Positions 24,059 to 33,573 are shown, counted from the first letter of the stretch. The stretch: 64,000 nucleotides of DNA from Bacillota bacterium (GCA_023455425.1 JAEYCM010000030.1:95073-159072), one strand, 5' to 3'. Numbers and translations are program-made. Notes: generated from the letters alone by a model not told the origin.

Positions 24059-26518
24059 TTGGCAAAGAGAAGGCCGAAAAAACGCAAGGAGGCGGAACAA
24101 TCCCGCCGCGAGATCTGGGGCGTGGCGCTTGCCGCCATCGGCATTTTCCTTGGCGCCTGCATTTATTTCGGACAAGCCGGGTTGATTGGCGAAGCCATCC
24201 GGTCTGTTTCCTATGGCTTGAGCGGCCTGTTCTCGTATGCGTTCCCGCCCGCCTGCCTCATAGGCGGCATCGCGCTCATCGCCGTTGCGGATCAAAAGCC
24301 AAGAAAAGGCAGGGCTGCCCTTGTATTCACAGGCATCTGGCTTGTGTTGGCGCTTCTGCATGTCATTGCCCGTCCCATATTGGGGGAGACTTCCTTCCTC
24401 ATCTATGTGCGGGACGCTTATATTTATGGAACCGAACAGCTTTCCGGCGGCGGCGCAATAGGGGCGCTCCTTTCTTACCCGCTTCTGTTGCTGACCGGCG
24501 AAGCCGGGGCGTACATTTTCCTGATCGCGGGTATTCTGATCATTATCCTGTTGGTCACAAGCATTTCCCTGCGTGCAACCGGCCAGCAGGTCACTACCAA
24601 GGTAAAAGCGGGCATCCAGCAGGCCGCCCAGGCGCATGCCGCAAGGCGCGAGCTGTATACGGCGACCATCGACGAAGAAGAGACGCTTCCTGTCCCCCGT
24701 CTCCATAAGCCTGTCCGCAGGCGCATGAAGAAAACGGAGGACGACGGCCTGACCTTTATGCCCATAGAAGGACCGCTGCAAAAAAAAGCGCAGTCTTCTC
24801 AGGAAATGGAGTCCTCTTTTATCCCTTCTGTGCCTTCGCCGGCAATCGCTCCTCCTACCCCGCCTGTGTTCGAGGCGGATTTGGAGGATGATTTTCCGCC
24901 GTTTGAGCCGGATGATTTTGCGGCAACCCCGCTGCGCACCCCTAAAAAGCCAATACCTGAAGCGCTGCCCTTTTCCGAGCCGGTGCAGGTCAAGCTGAAA
25001 CTGGAACCGGAGCCAAAGGCGGAAGCTCCCCTTCCCCCGCACCAGTCGGCGCAGGATATTCCGTATGTGCCGCCCTCGTTCAGCCTGTTGAACCCCGCGC
25101 TCGCAAGCTATGGGCGCAGCACCGAATCCCCTGCCGAAAAGGGCAAGCTGCTGGTGGATACGCTTGCAAGCTTCAATGTTTCGGCGAGAGTGGTCAACAT
25201 CAGCGTCGGCCCCGTCATCACGCGGTATGAGCTTGCCCCTGCGCCCGGCGTGCGCGTCAACCGTATCACCGCGCTTTCGGACGACATCGCGCTGGCACTC
25301 GCAGCACCCCGCGTGCGCATCGAAGCGCCCATCCCCGGCAAAGCCGCCGTGGGTATCGAGGTGCCCAATAAGGATACCGTGACGGTCGTATTGCGGGATG
25401 TGGTGGACAGCAAGGAGTTTGCTGCGTCCAAATCCCCCATTACGCTTGCTCTGGGCAAAGACATCGCCGGAAAGGTGATCGTAGCCGATCTTGCGAAGAT
25501 GCCGCACCTTTTGATTGCGGGCGCGACGGGTTCCGGTAAAAGTGTCTGCATCAACGACATCATCATCTCCCTCATTTATAAATGCTCCCCAGCCGATTTG
25601 CAGCTGATCCTGGTCGACCCCAAGGTGGTGGAGCTTTCCGCATTCGGCGTGCTGCCGCACCTGAAGGTGCCGGTGGTGACGGACCCCAAGAAAGCCGCGG
25701 GCGCAATCGCGGGCGGCGTACGCGAAATGACGGAGCGCTACAAGCGGTTCGCCAAGGCCGGCGCGCGCGATCTGGAGCGCTATAATGAGCTGCAGAAGGA
25801 CCCGAAGGAAAAGCTGCCGAAACTGGTCATCATCATAGACGAATTGGCCGACCTGATGATGGTGGCGCCGGATACCGTGGAAGACAGCATCTGCCGCATC
25901 GCGCAGCTTGGGCGCGCGGCGGGCATCCATCTGATTGTCGCCACCCAGCGGCCCTCCGCGGACGTCATCACGGGCCTCATCAAAGCCAATATTCCCTCCC
26001 GTATCGCGTTTGCGGTTTCCTCCGCCATCGATTCGCGCATCATACTCGACTCGGGCGGCGCGGAAAAGCTCTTGGGCCGCGGCGATATGCTCTTCCACCC
26101 CAACGGCGCGGGCAAGGCCGTGCGCGTACAGGGCGCGTATGTTTCGGATGAAGAGGTGGAGCGGATTGTACAATACTTCAAGTCCCAGGCGCTCACGCCC
26201 GAATTCGACGAGCAATTGCTTGAAGAAATGGACGTGGAGGAAAGCGCCGGCGCGCAGGGCAACGGCAAACAGGAGGATGATCTCTTGGGCGAGGCCGTGC
26301 GCATTGTATTGGACAGCGGACAGGCTTCCATCTCCATGATCCAGCGGCGGCTGCGCGTAGGGTACGCCCGTGCGGCGCGCTTAATAGACATTATGGAACA
26401 GCACGGCTATGTCAGCGGGTTTGACGGCGCGAAGCCAAGAAAGCTCCTGATCACCCGCGCGCAATATGAACAACTATTCGGCAACCAACCCGACATAAGT
26501 GAGGATATGGATGAGTGA
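24059..26518 (+). CDS. ftsK: DNA translocase FtsK/SpoIIIE
   Basis: 819 residues. Four N-terminal membrane helices (about 20-165) are followed by a Pro/Glu-rich linker (about 195-335) and the hexameric motor: the FtsK alpha and beta domains with Walker A GATGSGKSV (about 488) and Walker B LVIIIDELADLMM. The C-terminal gamma winged helix (about 750-810) has LRVGYARAARLIDIMEQHG and reads KOPS-like polar sequences. It pumps chromosomal DNA through the septum or into the forespore. The start is TTG 24059, with GGAGGTG five bases upstream. It overlaps rimO by 8 bp. Confidence 0.95.
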   Translation: MAKRRPKKRKEAEQSRREIWGVALAAIGIFLGACIYFGQAGLIGEAIRSVSYGLSGLFSYAFPPACLIGGIALIAVADQKPRKGRAALVFTGIWLVLALLHVIARPILGETSFLIYVRDAYIYGTEQLSGGGAIGALLSYPLLLLTGEAGAYIFLIAGILIIILLVTSISLRATGQQVTTKVKAGIQQAAQAHAARRELYTATIDEEETLPVPRLHKPVRRRMKKTEDDGLTFMPIEGPLQKKAQSSQEMESSFIPSVPSPAIAPPTPPVFEADLEDDFPPFEPDDFAATPLRTPKKPIPEALPFSEPVQVKLKLEPEPKAEAPLPPHQSAQDIPYVPPSFSLLNPALASYGRSTESPAEKGKLLVDTLASFNVSARVVNISVGPVITRYELAPAPGVRVNRITALSDDIALALAAPRVRIEAPIPGKAAVGIEVPNKDTVTVVLRDVVDSKEFAASKSPITLALGKDIAGKVIVADLAKMPHLLIAGATGSGKSVCINDIIISLIYKCSPADLQLILVDPKVVELSAFGVLPHLKVPVVTDPKKAAGAIAGGVREMTERYKRFAKAGARDLERYNELQKDPKEKLPKLVIIIDELADLMMVAPDTVEDSICRIAQLGRAAGIHLIVATQRPSADVITGLIKANIPSRIAFAVSSAIDSRIILDSGGAEKLLGRGDMLFHPNGAGKAVRVQGAYVSDEEVERIVQYFKSQALTPEFDEQLLEEMDVEESAGAQGNGKQEDDLLGEAVRIVLDSGQASISMIQRRLRVGYARAARLIDIMEQHGYVSGFDGAKPRKLLITRAQYEQLFGNQPDISEDMDE

Positions 26519-27794
26519 CATCGGCGTAATCTCTTTAGGCTGCTCCAAGAACCGCGTGGATACCGAGCGGATGCTCGGCATATTGGAAAACGCGGGCCAC
26601 CGCATCGTAAACGAACCTGCAAAAGCCGAAGTGCTCATTGTCAATACCTGCGGCTTTATCGAACCCGCCAAACAGGAAAGCATCAATACCATACTCGAAA
26701 TGGCGGCCTACAAAAAGAAGGGCCGCTGCAATACGCTTATTGTCACCGGCTGCCTTTCTGAACGCTACCGCAACGATCTCATCGAAGGCTTGCCCGAGGT
26801 AGACCACTTTTTAGGCGTACACGAATACGAAACGCTGCCCGGGCTTTTGCCCAAGTGCGCCGTATGCTCGCCGCGCGCGGGAAGAAAGCTGACCACGCCC
26901 TTTTATTCCGCCTACCTTCGCGTAGGGGACGGCTGCAACAACCGCTGCACCTACTGCGCCATCCCGCTCATCCGGGGACCTTTAAACAGCGTGCCCATGC
27001 CGCAGTTGCTTGACGAAGCGAAGACGCTTGTGGATACGGGCGTCACCGAGCTTACCATCATCGCGCAGGATACTTCCGGCTACGGCGTGGACCTCTACGG
27101 AAAACCCATGCTGCTGCCACTGATGGAGGAACTGACGAAGCTCCCCGCCTTAAAATGGCTGCGCGTACTCTATACCTACCCGGATACCGTGACGAAAGAA
27201 CTGATCCAAGGCATCGCGGGCAACGAAAAGATCTGCAATTACCTGGACATTCCGTTACAGCACATCGACGACACCATGCTAAAGCGCATGCACCGCAGGG
27301 GAACGCGCGCGCACATTGAAGGCGTGCTTTCCTACATCCGGACCTATGCGCCGGATTTCATGCTGCGCACCACCATGATGGTAGGCTTTCCCGGCGAAAC
27401 CGACGCGGAATTTACAAGCATGCTCACATTCCTGCGCGAATATCCTTTTGACAGGCTGGGGGCGTTCGCCTTCTCCCCGGAAGAAAACACGGCGGCGGCC
27501 AATATGCCCGGCCAGGTCCCGGAGGAGGTCAAACAGCAACGGCTCGATACCCTGATGAAGCAGCAGCAGGCCATTTCCCGCGCCAGAAACGAAGCGCGCG
27601 TGGGCCGTACGGTAGAGGTATTGCTCGAGACGACGCGGGAGGGTATGACCTATGGCCGTTCCTACGCGGAGGCGCCCGAGGTGGACGGAGCGATCCTCCT
27701 TCCCTACAAGCCCCACCACAAGCCCGGAACCTACGTGACCGCCCGCCTTACAAAGGCGCTGGAATACGACATGGTCGGAGAGGAACGCACATGA
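26511..27794 (+). CDS. rimO: Ribosomal protein S12 (Asp) methylthiotransferase
   Basis: 427 residues, radical-SAM methylthiotransferase that modifies an aspartate of ribosomal protein S12. The N-terminal UPF0004 domain has SLGCSKNRVD and NTCGFI; the radical-SAM cluster motif is CNNRCTYCAIP (about 138-148); a C-terminal TRAM domain follows (about 365-425). RimO rather than MiaB is indicated by GCSKNRVDTE and PLQHIDDTMLKRM. ATG 26511 overlaps the ftsK stop (ATGAGTGA); a GTG at 26499 is in frame but poorly placed. Confidence 0.93.
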   Translation: MSDIGVISLGCSKNRVDTERMLGILENAGHRIVNEPAKAEVLIVNTCGFIEPAKQESINTILEMAAYKKKGRCNTLIVTGCLSERYRNDLIEGLPEVDHFLGVHEYETLPGLLPKCAVCSPRAGRKLTTPFYSAYLRVGDGCNNRCTYCAIPLIRGPLNSVPMPQLLDEAKTLVDTGVTELTIIAQDTSGYGVDLYGKPMLLPLMEELTKLPALKWLRVLYTYPDTVTKELIQGIAGNEKICNYLDIPLQHIDDTMLKRMHRRGTRAHIEGVLSYIRTYAPDFMLRTTMMVGFPGETDAEFTSMLTFLREYPFDRLGAFAFSPEENTAAANMPGQVPEEVKQQRLDTLMKQQQAISRARNEARVGRTVEVLLETTREGMTYGRSYAEAPEVDGAILLPYKPHHKPGTYVTARLTKALEYDMVGEERT

Positions 27795-28327
27795 ATCTGC
27801 CCAACAAGCTCACGCTCCTTCGCATACTGCTCGTACCTGTATTCGTCGCCTGCTTCTATATTCCCGCCTCCTATGCGGATATCGTGGCGGCAGGCGTGTA
27901 TGTGCTTGCCTATATTACGGATATTCTGGACGGTCAGATCGCAAGAAAGCGCAATTTAGTCACCAGCTTCGGTAAGCTGATGGATCCCATGGCGGATAAG
28001 CTATTAACGTGCAGCGCGTTTGTCATGCTGGCGGCGGACGCCCTTGTCTCCCCCATCGCCGTTATTATCATCATCGCGCGGGAGCTGTTTATCAGCGGGT
28101 TCCGTCTGGTAGCCGTGGAAAACGGAACCGTGATAGCCGCAAGCTGGCTGGGCAAGATAAAGACCATCTCGCAATGCGTGGCGGTAGTCGCGGTGCTCAT
28201 TTGGCCCTACCTCTGGTGGCCGCGCTTCCCGCTGGACGAAATCATCGTATGGATCTCCGTGGGCTTCACCCTCTGGTCCGGCATCGATTATGTGGTAAAG
28301 AATCGGGGAAGCATCAAGTTCTCCTGA
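27791..28327 (+). CDS. pgsA: CDP-diacylglycerol--glycerol-3-phosphate 3-phosphatidyltransferase
   Basis: 178 residues, integral membrane enzyme of phosphatidylglycerol synthesis. The CDP-alcohol phosphotransferase motif D-G-x2-A-R-x8-G-x3-D-x3-D is complete in DILDGQIARKRNL followed by SFGKLMDPMADK (about 44-69). It overlaps the end of rimO by 4 bp (ATGA), a coupled arrangement common in Firmicutes. Confidence 0.93.
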   Translation: MNLPNKLTLLRILLVPVFVACFYIPASYADIVAAGVYVLAYITDILDGQIARKRNLVTSFGKLMDPMADKLLTCSAFVMLAADALVSPIAVIIIIARELFISGFRLVAVENGTVIAASWLGKIKTISQCVAVVAVLIWPYLWWPRFPLDEIIVWISVGFTLWSGIDYVVKNRGSIKFS

Positions 28328-28519
28328 TTTAGTTCAGGGGCTTTGCCCCTAATCCCACCCAAGGAACAAGCAAGGGGCACCAAGGGTTCCGAAGCAGAGC
28401 CCGCCTTCCTTTGGAAAGCCCCTTGGAACTCCTTCCCAGGGAACGCCCTGATAGGGCATTTCTGAGTGCCGATAACCGCTTGAAGGTTTTAAGATATTGG
28501 TGCTTAGAGCGCCCGTACT
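28328..28519. other. Intergenic hairpin region after pgsA
   Basis: Holds CAGGGGC/GCCCCT (about 28336-28351), several AAGGGGC/GCCCCTT pairs and GCCCTGATAGGGC. Gene-free; the chain resembles the one at 18441-18560. Confidence 0.5.
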
Positions 28520-28594
28520 GAGGGGGCGCAGGGGGCGAAGCCCTCCCGCTATTAAATAAATAATTTACCGTCGCCACCGCAGGAGGCGATACCT
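28520..28594 (-). repeat. Family B intergenic repeat, copy 4
   Basis: GAGGGGGCGCAGGGGGCGAAG, CCCTCCCGCTATTAAATAAATAA, then the TCGCCACCGCAGGAGGCGA hairpin and TACCTT. A typical minimal copy of about 75 bp, 60 bp upstream of cinA. Confidence 0.78.
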
Positions 28595-28655
28595 TCCGTG
28601 TTAACGCCGCACGCGCATAGCGAGTGTTCATTTTTACAAGAAAAGAGGTCTTTTC

Positions 28656-29903
28656 ATGATTGCCGAGCTAATCAGCGTCGGAACCGAGCTGTTGATGGGA
28701 CAGGTGCTCAACACTGACGCGCAGTTTATGGCGCAAAAGCTCGCGCCGCTGGGCGTAAACGTGTACCACCAGGTCACCGTGGGAGACAACCCCGAGCGCC
28801 TGAAGGACGCGGTGCGCACCGCACTTTCCCGCGCGGACATCGTAATCCTTTCCGGCGGCCTTGGTCCCACCGGGGACGATTTGACCAAGAACACGGTCGC
28901 GGATTTGTTTGGACTCTCCATGGAGCGGGATGCGCAAAGCGAGCAGACGCTGCGCGAACGCTTTCTGGCATTCCGGCGGGAAATGACGCCCAACAACCTG
29001 AAACAGGCGGATTTTCCAAAGGGCAGCATCATTTTAAAGAATCCCAACGGCACGGCGCCCGGCTGCATCGTTCCAAGCGGCGAAAAGGCGGCAATTCTGT
29101 TGCCTGGCCCGCCTTCTGAACTCTTCCCCATGTTTGAAAACGAAGTCATGCCCTATCTGGAAAAACGCAGCGGCTGGAAGCTGTACTCCCGCGAGCTGCG
29201 TATATTCGGCATGGGAGAGTCTGCCGTGGAGCACCGCCTGCAGGATCTGATGGACGCGCAGGACAACCCTACCATTGCCCCATATGCAAAAACGGGGGAG
29301 ACCACGCTGCGTGTGACGGCGCGCTGCGCTACGGAGGAAGAGGGACTGAAACTGGTACAGCCCGTGATCGATGAAATCCTAAGCCGCATTGGGGACGTCG
29401 TATACTCCACGGATGGCGTAACGCTGGCGGGCGTATGCGCAAAGCTATTGGAAGAGCGCAACCTTACCCTTGCGGTGGCGGAAAGCTGCACGGGCGGCAT
29501 GATTTCCTCCACGCTCATTGATATCCCCGGCAGCTCCACGTACTTTATGGAAGGCGCCGTCACCTATTCGGACGCCGCAAAGATGCGCCGCCTTGGCGTT
29601 TCTTCCGCCACTTTACGAAAATACGGCGCGGTAAGCGCGGAGTGCGCCAAGGAAATGGCAATTGGCATGCGCAAGACCTCCGGGTCGGACTATGCGCTTG
29701 CCACCACCGGCATCGCGGGCCCAGGCGGGGCGACAAAGGAAAAGCCGGTCGGCCTTGTGTACGTTGCGCTTTCGGATGGGAAGAACGCCATCGTCAAGCG
29801 GCTGTACCTTACCGGAAACCGCAGCCGCATCCGCGAAGTCACGGTGCTCAACGCCCTGGATGTGCTGCGCCGCGCGCTGTTGGAACTGCCGCAAACCGAA
29901 TAA
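28656..29903 (+). CDS. cinA: CinA: competence/damage-inducible protein, nicotinamide-nucleotide amidase
   Basis: 415 residues. The N-terminal half is a MoCF-biosynthesis (molybdopterin-binding) fold with ISVGTELLMGQ and SGGLGPTGDD; in CinA it hydrolyses ADP-ribose. The C-terminal CinA/PncC domain (about 255-410) has AVAESCTGGMISSTLID and the TGIAGPGGAT loop and deamidates NMN. It lies just upstream of recA, as in many Firmicutes, but with 160 bp between them. Confidence 0.93.
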   Translation: MIAELISVGTELLMGQVLNTDAQFMAQKLAPLGVNVYHQVTVGDNPERLKDAVRTALSRADIVILSGGLGPTGDDLTKNTVADLFGLSMERDAQSEQTLRERFLAFRREMTPNNLKQADFPKGSIILKNPNGTAPGCIVPSGEKAAILLPGPPSELFPMFENEVMPYLEKRSGWKLYSRELRIFGMGESAVEHRLQDLMDAQDNPTIAPYAKTGETTLRVTARCATEEEGLKLVQPVIDEILSRIGDVVYSTDGVTLAGVCAKLLEERNLTLAVAESCTGGMISSTLIDIPGSSTYFMEGAVTYSDAAKMRRLGVSSATLRKYGAVSAECAKEMAIGMRKTSGSDYALATTGIAGPGGATKEKPVGLVYVALSDGKNAIVKRLYLTGNRSRIREVTVLNALDVLRRALLELPQTE

Positions 29904-30064
29904 AGTTTCCTTATCGGATACTTTTGACTGTTTCTTACCCGCTTATCCGGATTTGAGTCCGGAAATGTTTCTTTTTACGAAACTTTTCCTTTTCCTGTAC
30001 ACGGGGATATGATATACTCATTCCATCGGGCATATAAGTTTGGGCACTTGAGGAGGATTGGGGC

Positions 30065-31138
30065 ATGGCAAACGTAGGCGTGGAAAAATCCAGGGCGCTG
30101 GAAATGGCGCTCAGCCAAATTGAAAAGCAGTTCGGCAAGGGCGCTATCATGAAGCTGGGGGATGCGGCGGGCAAAATTTCCGTCTCCACCATTTCCACGG
30201 GTTGTCTGGAATTAGACTTTGCGCTGGGTGTGGGCGGCGTGCCGCGTGGGCGTATTATTGAAATATTCGGGCCGGAATCCTCCGGTAAAACCACCGTTGC
30301 CCTGCATGTGATCGCCCAGGCGCAAAAGGCGGGCGGTACCGCCGCGTTTATCGACGCGGAACATGCGCTCGACCCGCTCTATGCGGGGAACCTCGGCGTC
30401 AACGTGGACGATCTGTATGTGTCCCAGCCGGATAACGGCGAACAGGCGCTTGAAATTACGGAAGCGCTGGTGCGCTCTGGCGCCATGGACGTGGTGGTGG
30501 TGGACTCCGTCGCGGCCCTGGTCCCCAAGGCGGAAATTGAAGGCGATATGGGCGATTCCCATGTCGGCCTCCAGGCGCGTCTCATGTCCCAGGCGCTGCG
30601 GAAGCTTGCCGGCACCATATCAAAGACCAATACGGTCGTGGTATTTATCAACCAGCTGCGCGAAAAGGTCGGCGTCATGTTCGGCAACCCGGAAACCACG
30701 CCGGGCGGCAAAGCGCTCAAATTCTACGCCTCCATCCGCCTGGATGTGCGTAAAATCGAAACGCTCAAAAGCGGCACGGAGTTTGTGGGCAACCGCACCC
30801 GCGTCAAGGTGGTCAAAAACAAGGTGGCCCCGCCCTTTAAGCAGGCGGAATTCGATATCATCTATGGCGAGGGCATCTCGCGCGAAGGCTCCATACTCGA
30901 CCTTGCAACGCAGTATAAGCTCATTGCAAAGACCGGTGCATGGTATTCCTATGGCGATATGCGTATGGCGCAGGGCCGGGACAACGCCAGATTGTTCTTA
31001 AAGGATAACCGTGAATTGTGCGAGCAGTTGGAAGCGCAGCTGCGCGGCATATTGGAGCAGGAACGCGCCAAGGCCGCAGCCGAGCATGAAGCGCGCCGCG
31101 GAAATGTGGAAGCCGCTCCTGTGAGTGTGGACGATTGA
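30065..31138 (+). CDS. recA: Recombinase RecA
   Basis: 357 residues. The P-loop is GPESSGKTTVAL (about 70-81), followed by FIDAEHALD, the L1/L2 DNA loops (EGDMGDSHVGLQARLMSQAL and INQLREKVGVMFGNPETTPGG), and a short C-terminal acidic/helical tail. It forms filaments on single-stranded DNA, promotes strand exchange and triggers LexA cleavage. GGAGG precedes the ATG. A classical Gram-positive LexA box is not evident in the 160-bp upstream gap. Confidence 0.96.
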   Translation: MANVGVEKSRALEMALSQIEKQFGKGAIMKLGDAAGKISVSTISTGCLELDFALGVGGVPRGRIIEIFGPESSGKTTVALHVIAQAQKAGGTAAFIDAEHALDPLYAGNLGVNVDDLYVSQPDNGEQALEITEALVRSGAMDVVVVDSVAALVPKAEIEGDMGDSHVGLQARLMSQALRKLAGTISKTNTVVVFINQLREKVGVMFGNPETTPGGKALKFYASIRLDVRKIETLKSGTEFVGNRTRVKVVKNKVAPPFKQAEFDIIYGEGISREGSILDLATQYKLIAKTGAWYSYGDMRMAQGRDNARLFLKDNRELCEQLEAQLRGILEQERAKAAAEHEARRGNVEAAPVSVDD

Positions 31139-31283
31139 TTTTATAACGGAAGTTTTTTTGAAAAGGCGTGCTGTTACAGTGAACTGCTGCAGCGCGTCTT
31201 TTGATATGTTATTCTTTATAAAGAAACAACAGAAATTGCCGATTATTTATATATAAGTAGGCAAGCAAACAGGAATCTGTTTG

Positions 31284-31311
31284 TTGCAATTCACAGTCTT
31301 TTGTGTATAAT
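31284..31311 (+). promoter_or_regulatory. Sigma-A promoter of the EamA-type gene
   Basis: TTGCAA at 31284-31289, 16-nt spacer, TATAAT at 31306-31311. Transcription would start about 31318, only some 30 nt before a terminator hairpin. Confidence 0.7.
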
Positions 31312-31349
31312 AATTACATGATATTGTATATATCATCGGATGAGCACCT

Positions 31350-31387
31350 GCCGTATGCGAGGCTAACTCGCATGCGGCTTTTTATTT
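31350..31387 (+). promoter_or_regulatory. Leader terminator/attenuator upstream of the EamA-type gene
   Basis: GCCGTATGCGAG / CTCGCATGCGGC, a 12-bp stem (one G-U), loop GCTAA, then TTTTTATTT. It lies between the promoter and the ribosome site of the gene, so the gene can be expressed only by read-through. Upstream is a second hairpin, ATGATAT / ATATCAT (31318-31336), and a short possible leader frame starting at 31318. No known riboswitch consensus was recognised. Confidence 0.65.
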
Positions 31388-31405
31388 CTTCAAGAGGTGT
31401 ATGTT

Positions 31406-31831
31406 ATGTGGAATATGCTATGGCCAATTCTGATTGTTGTTGCTGCAAATACAATTTACAACATCAGTACAAAATCAACGCCAGCAAATATTAATTCATT
31501 TGCTTCGCTTTCTGTTACTTACCTAATAGCTATGATTTGCTCGCTAATTATGTATTTTGTTACCAGCGAACAGAAAAATCTTTTATTGGAATTATCAAAA
31601 GCGAATTGGACGACCTACGCTCTCGGAGTGGCAGTCGTTGGCTTGGAGTTTGGATTTCTATGTGTTTATCGTGCTGGATGGAAAATAAGCATAGCAAATT
31701 TATTTGCCAGCATAACCTTGGCTTGTGTTTTATTAATCGTTGGCTTTTTCTTATATAAGGAAGCGCTTAGCTTGCGTCAAATACTAGGGATAGGAGTGTG
31801 TGCGGCTGGCCTGATCCTGATTGCAAAATAA
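31406..31831 (+). CDS. EamA-like small membrane transporter, AT-rich gene
   Basis: 141 residues with four hydrophobic helices and little else; the half-length EamA/SMR form, which works as a dimer. The C-terminus ALSLRQILGIGVCAAGLILIAK is typical of this superfamily. Substrate (drug, cation or metabolite) is unknown. The start at 31406 follows AGAGGTG; an in-frame GTG at 31397 overlaps that site. Codon use is AT-rich, unlike recA upstream, which suggests acquisition. Expression is probably controlled by the leader terminator. Confidence 0.75.
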   Translation: MWNMLWPILIVVAANTIYNISTKSTPANINSFASLSVTYLIAMICSLIMYFVTSEQKNLLLELSKANWTTYALGVAVVGLEFGFLCVYRAGWKISIANLFASITLACVLLIVGFFLYKEALSLRQILGIGVCAAGLILIAK

Positions 31832-32042
31832 TCTGCTTATAAGTAACCGCCAAATCCCAATTTATCGGGTAATTGAACTACGGATTATTTATATACTGAG
31901 AATCTATTGTTTTACGTTTCAATGGTATATAATAGCAATAATGGGAAGTTCAACAATAGTGATGTAGTAGTAATAATGCATACATTTGGTTGTAATGGGA
32001 TAAGATGCAAATGAAAAACCTGTAAATATTCTGGGAGGTTTT

Positions 32043-32606
32043 ATGAATACTATTGAAGCTATGTTGACCAGAACAAGTTATCGCGGAAAATATAAGAATA
32101 TTTCTGTATTAAGGTCGGATTTAAAGAAAATCATCGAAGCAGGTATTGCGGCTCCTTCTGGATGTAATAAGGAAACCACTAGTTTTATTGCCGTCGATGA
32201 CAGGAGACTATTGAACGAGCTGCATAAAGTGATCAGGCCGTCAATCGGGGAGACCGCGCCGGCAATGATATGTGTATTGACACAGAAAATATTCGCGTAT
32301 AGGGACAGGTGCTTCCACGTCCAGGATTATTCTGCCGCAGTGGAAAACATGCTCCTTGCATGCATCGAACTTGGATATCAGAGCTGCTGGATAGAAGGCC
32401 ACATAACGGATATGGATCATATCGGGCAACAAATGGCAAGAATACTAAATGTTCCTGAAGGGTATGAACTGGTATGTTTCCTTCCTGTCGGGATAGCAGA
32501 GGGGACGCTGACGCGCGCACCCAGAAAACCCTTTGGAGAACGAGCATGGTTTAATGGATTCTACCAGCAGGGCGAAGCTGACGATCCCTCTATTGGTGAT
32601 GATTGA
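32043..32606 (+). CDS. Nitroreductase family protein
   Basis: 187 residues, FMN-dependent nitroreductase fold: N-terminal TRTSYRGKYKN (R-x-S-x-R like phosphate-binding start), AAPSGCNKETTSF, YSAAVENMLLACIELGYQSCWIEG and a C-terminal KPFGERAWFN. Members reduce nitro groups, quinones or enones with NAD(P)H. Upstream GGGAGG fits the ATG. The first third is AT-rich like the EamA gene, so both seem to belong to one inserted segment. Confidence 0.85.
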   Translation: MNTIEAMLTRTSYRGKYKNISVLRSDLKKIIEAGIAAPSGCNKETTSFIAVDDRRLLNELHKVIRPSIGETAPAMICVLTQKIFAYRDRCFHVQDYSAAVENMLLACIELGYQSCWIEGHITDMDHIGQQMARILNVPEGYELVCFLPVGIAEGTLTRAPRKPFGERAWFNGFYQQGEADDPSIGDD

Positions 32607-32806
32607 GTGCTTGGTTTATGGATTGATAGTAATTTTCATTATCCATAACCTAAGCGCGTTATTAAATTTCGCATTATGTTTATGTTTACAATGATTAGTT
32701 TAAGTTGAAGCTGCTAAACAGCCCATTTTGAGCAAATGCGAAGCAGCTAAATTTCAATTTATCAGTGAAAGGGAGTCAAGAACGCCTTTCCTGCTCCAGC
32801 AGTAAA

Positions 32807-32850
32807 AACGATGGGCGGTATCGCTTCTTTAAGCGATACCGCCCATCGTT
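32807..32850. terminator. 20-bp perfect hairpin between convergent genes
   Basis: AACGATGGGCGGTATCGCTT paired with its exact complement at 32831-32850, loop CTTT. It lies between the nitroreductase and the convergent DUF975 gene and could stop both transcripts. The perfect stem is longer than usual for a terminator. Confidence 0.65.
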
Positions 32851-32880
32851 CTCTGTGGCACCGTCTCTAATTGTATTCGG

Positions 32881-33573
32881 TTACGGTTGGTTGGCAAGTC
32901 CAAAGGGCTTGCCCGTCAACTCCAGATAAAACGCGGCCTTTGCCGTTTGCATATAAGGCGTGATCCAAAGAGAGAGTATGCCGAGCGTCAGGATAGAGAG
33001 CAGCGCCCATCCGATAAAGCTGAGGTTCAGACAAAACAGCCTGCCCTTGTTGCCGCTCATCAGCTCTTTGGAACGGTTGACGGCCTCACGAATGCTCATC
33101 TCCGGATATTCCGCCATGAGATAGGGCGCCATGGAATACCGGTACCAAGCGATGATGCCCGGAACAACCAGCAGAAGCGACCACAGGAACATAAACAATC
33201 CCATGAACAGCCTGAGGCCCAGTGCCTTAAAGAAAATATCAAACCGCTCAAACAGCGCGGAGAACGGCGGTTTCTGCCCGAGATTCAGGCGTGTATGGAA
33301 TGCGCAAAGGCCAAGCTCAATAGAGCCGCCGATAAAAAATATGATGAGCCCCCATATAGACAGGATCCCCACAATCGCCAGCAGCATCATCAAGAGCGGC
33401 CCCTGCAATTCAGCGGGCGAATTCTCAGCAAAGGATCTTATGCCACTTGAGAATCCGGAAACCTGGGAGCCTCCCAATATTCCCCCTACCAGGCAAACCA
33501 GCAACGCCCAGCCCCAATATCCTTTCAGGCTGTTGCGCGCCGCCGCGCGAAAGCTTTTTGCGTTTGGATGCAT
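32881..33573 (-). CDS. DUF975 family membrane protein
   Basis: 230 residues, five or six hydrophobic helices, starting MHPNAKSFRAAARNSLKGYWGWALLV (shortened here), the family's N-terminal pattern. The conserved REAVNRSKELMSGNKGRLF loop (about 160-178) is present. DUF975 proteins are common in Firmicutes and of unknown function. It is convergent with the nitroreductase gene and has GGGGGT before the ATG. Confidence 0.82.
   Translation of the reverse strand: MHPNAKSFRAAARNSLKGYWGWALLVCLVGGILGGSQVSGFSSGIRSFAENSPAELQGPLLMMLLAIVGILSIWGLIIFFIGGSIELGLCAFHTRLNLGQKPPFSALFERFDIFFKALGLRLFMGLFMFLWSLLLVVPGIIAWYRYSMAPYLMAEYPEMSIREAVNRSKELMSGNKGRLFCLNLSFIGWALLSILTLGILSLWITPYMQTAKAAFYLELTGKPFGLANQP

Noticed and set aside
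24041..26215. A 724-codon open frame on the minus strand opposite ftsK
   Set aside because: It is the antisense shadow of a well supported gene; the translated text is low-complexity Arg/His/Gly-rich with no domain, as expected from GC-rich codon bias.
29904..30064. LexA box before recA
   Set aside because: No CGAAC-N4-GTTCG-like site could be found by eye in the gap.
31303..31494. A 63-codon frame overlapping the EamA-type gene
   Set aside because: It starts upstream of the promoter start point and runs through the leader terminator and into the transporter gene in another frame; only its first part could be a leader peptide.
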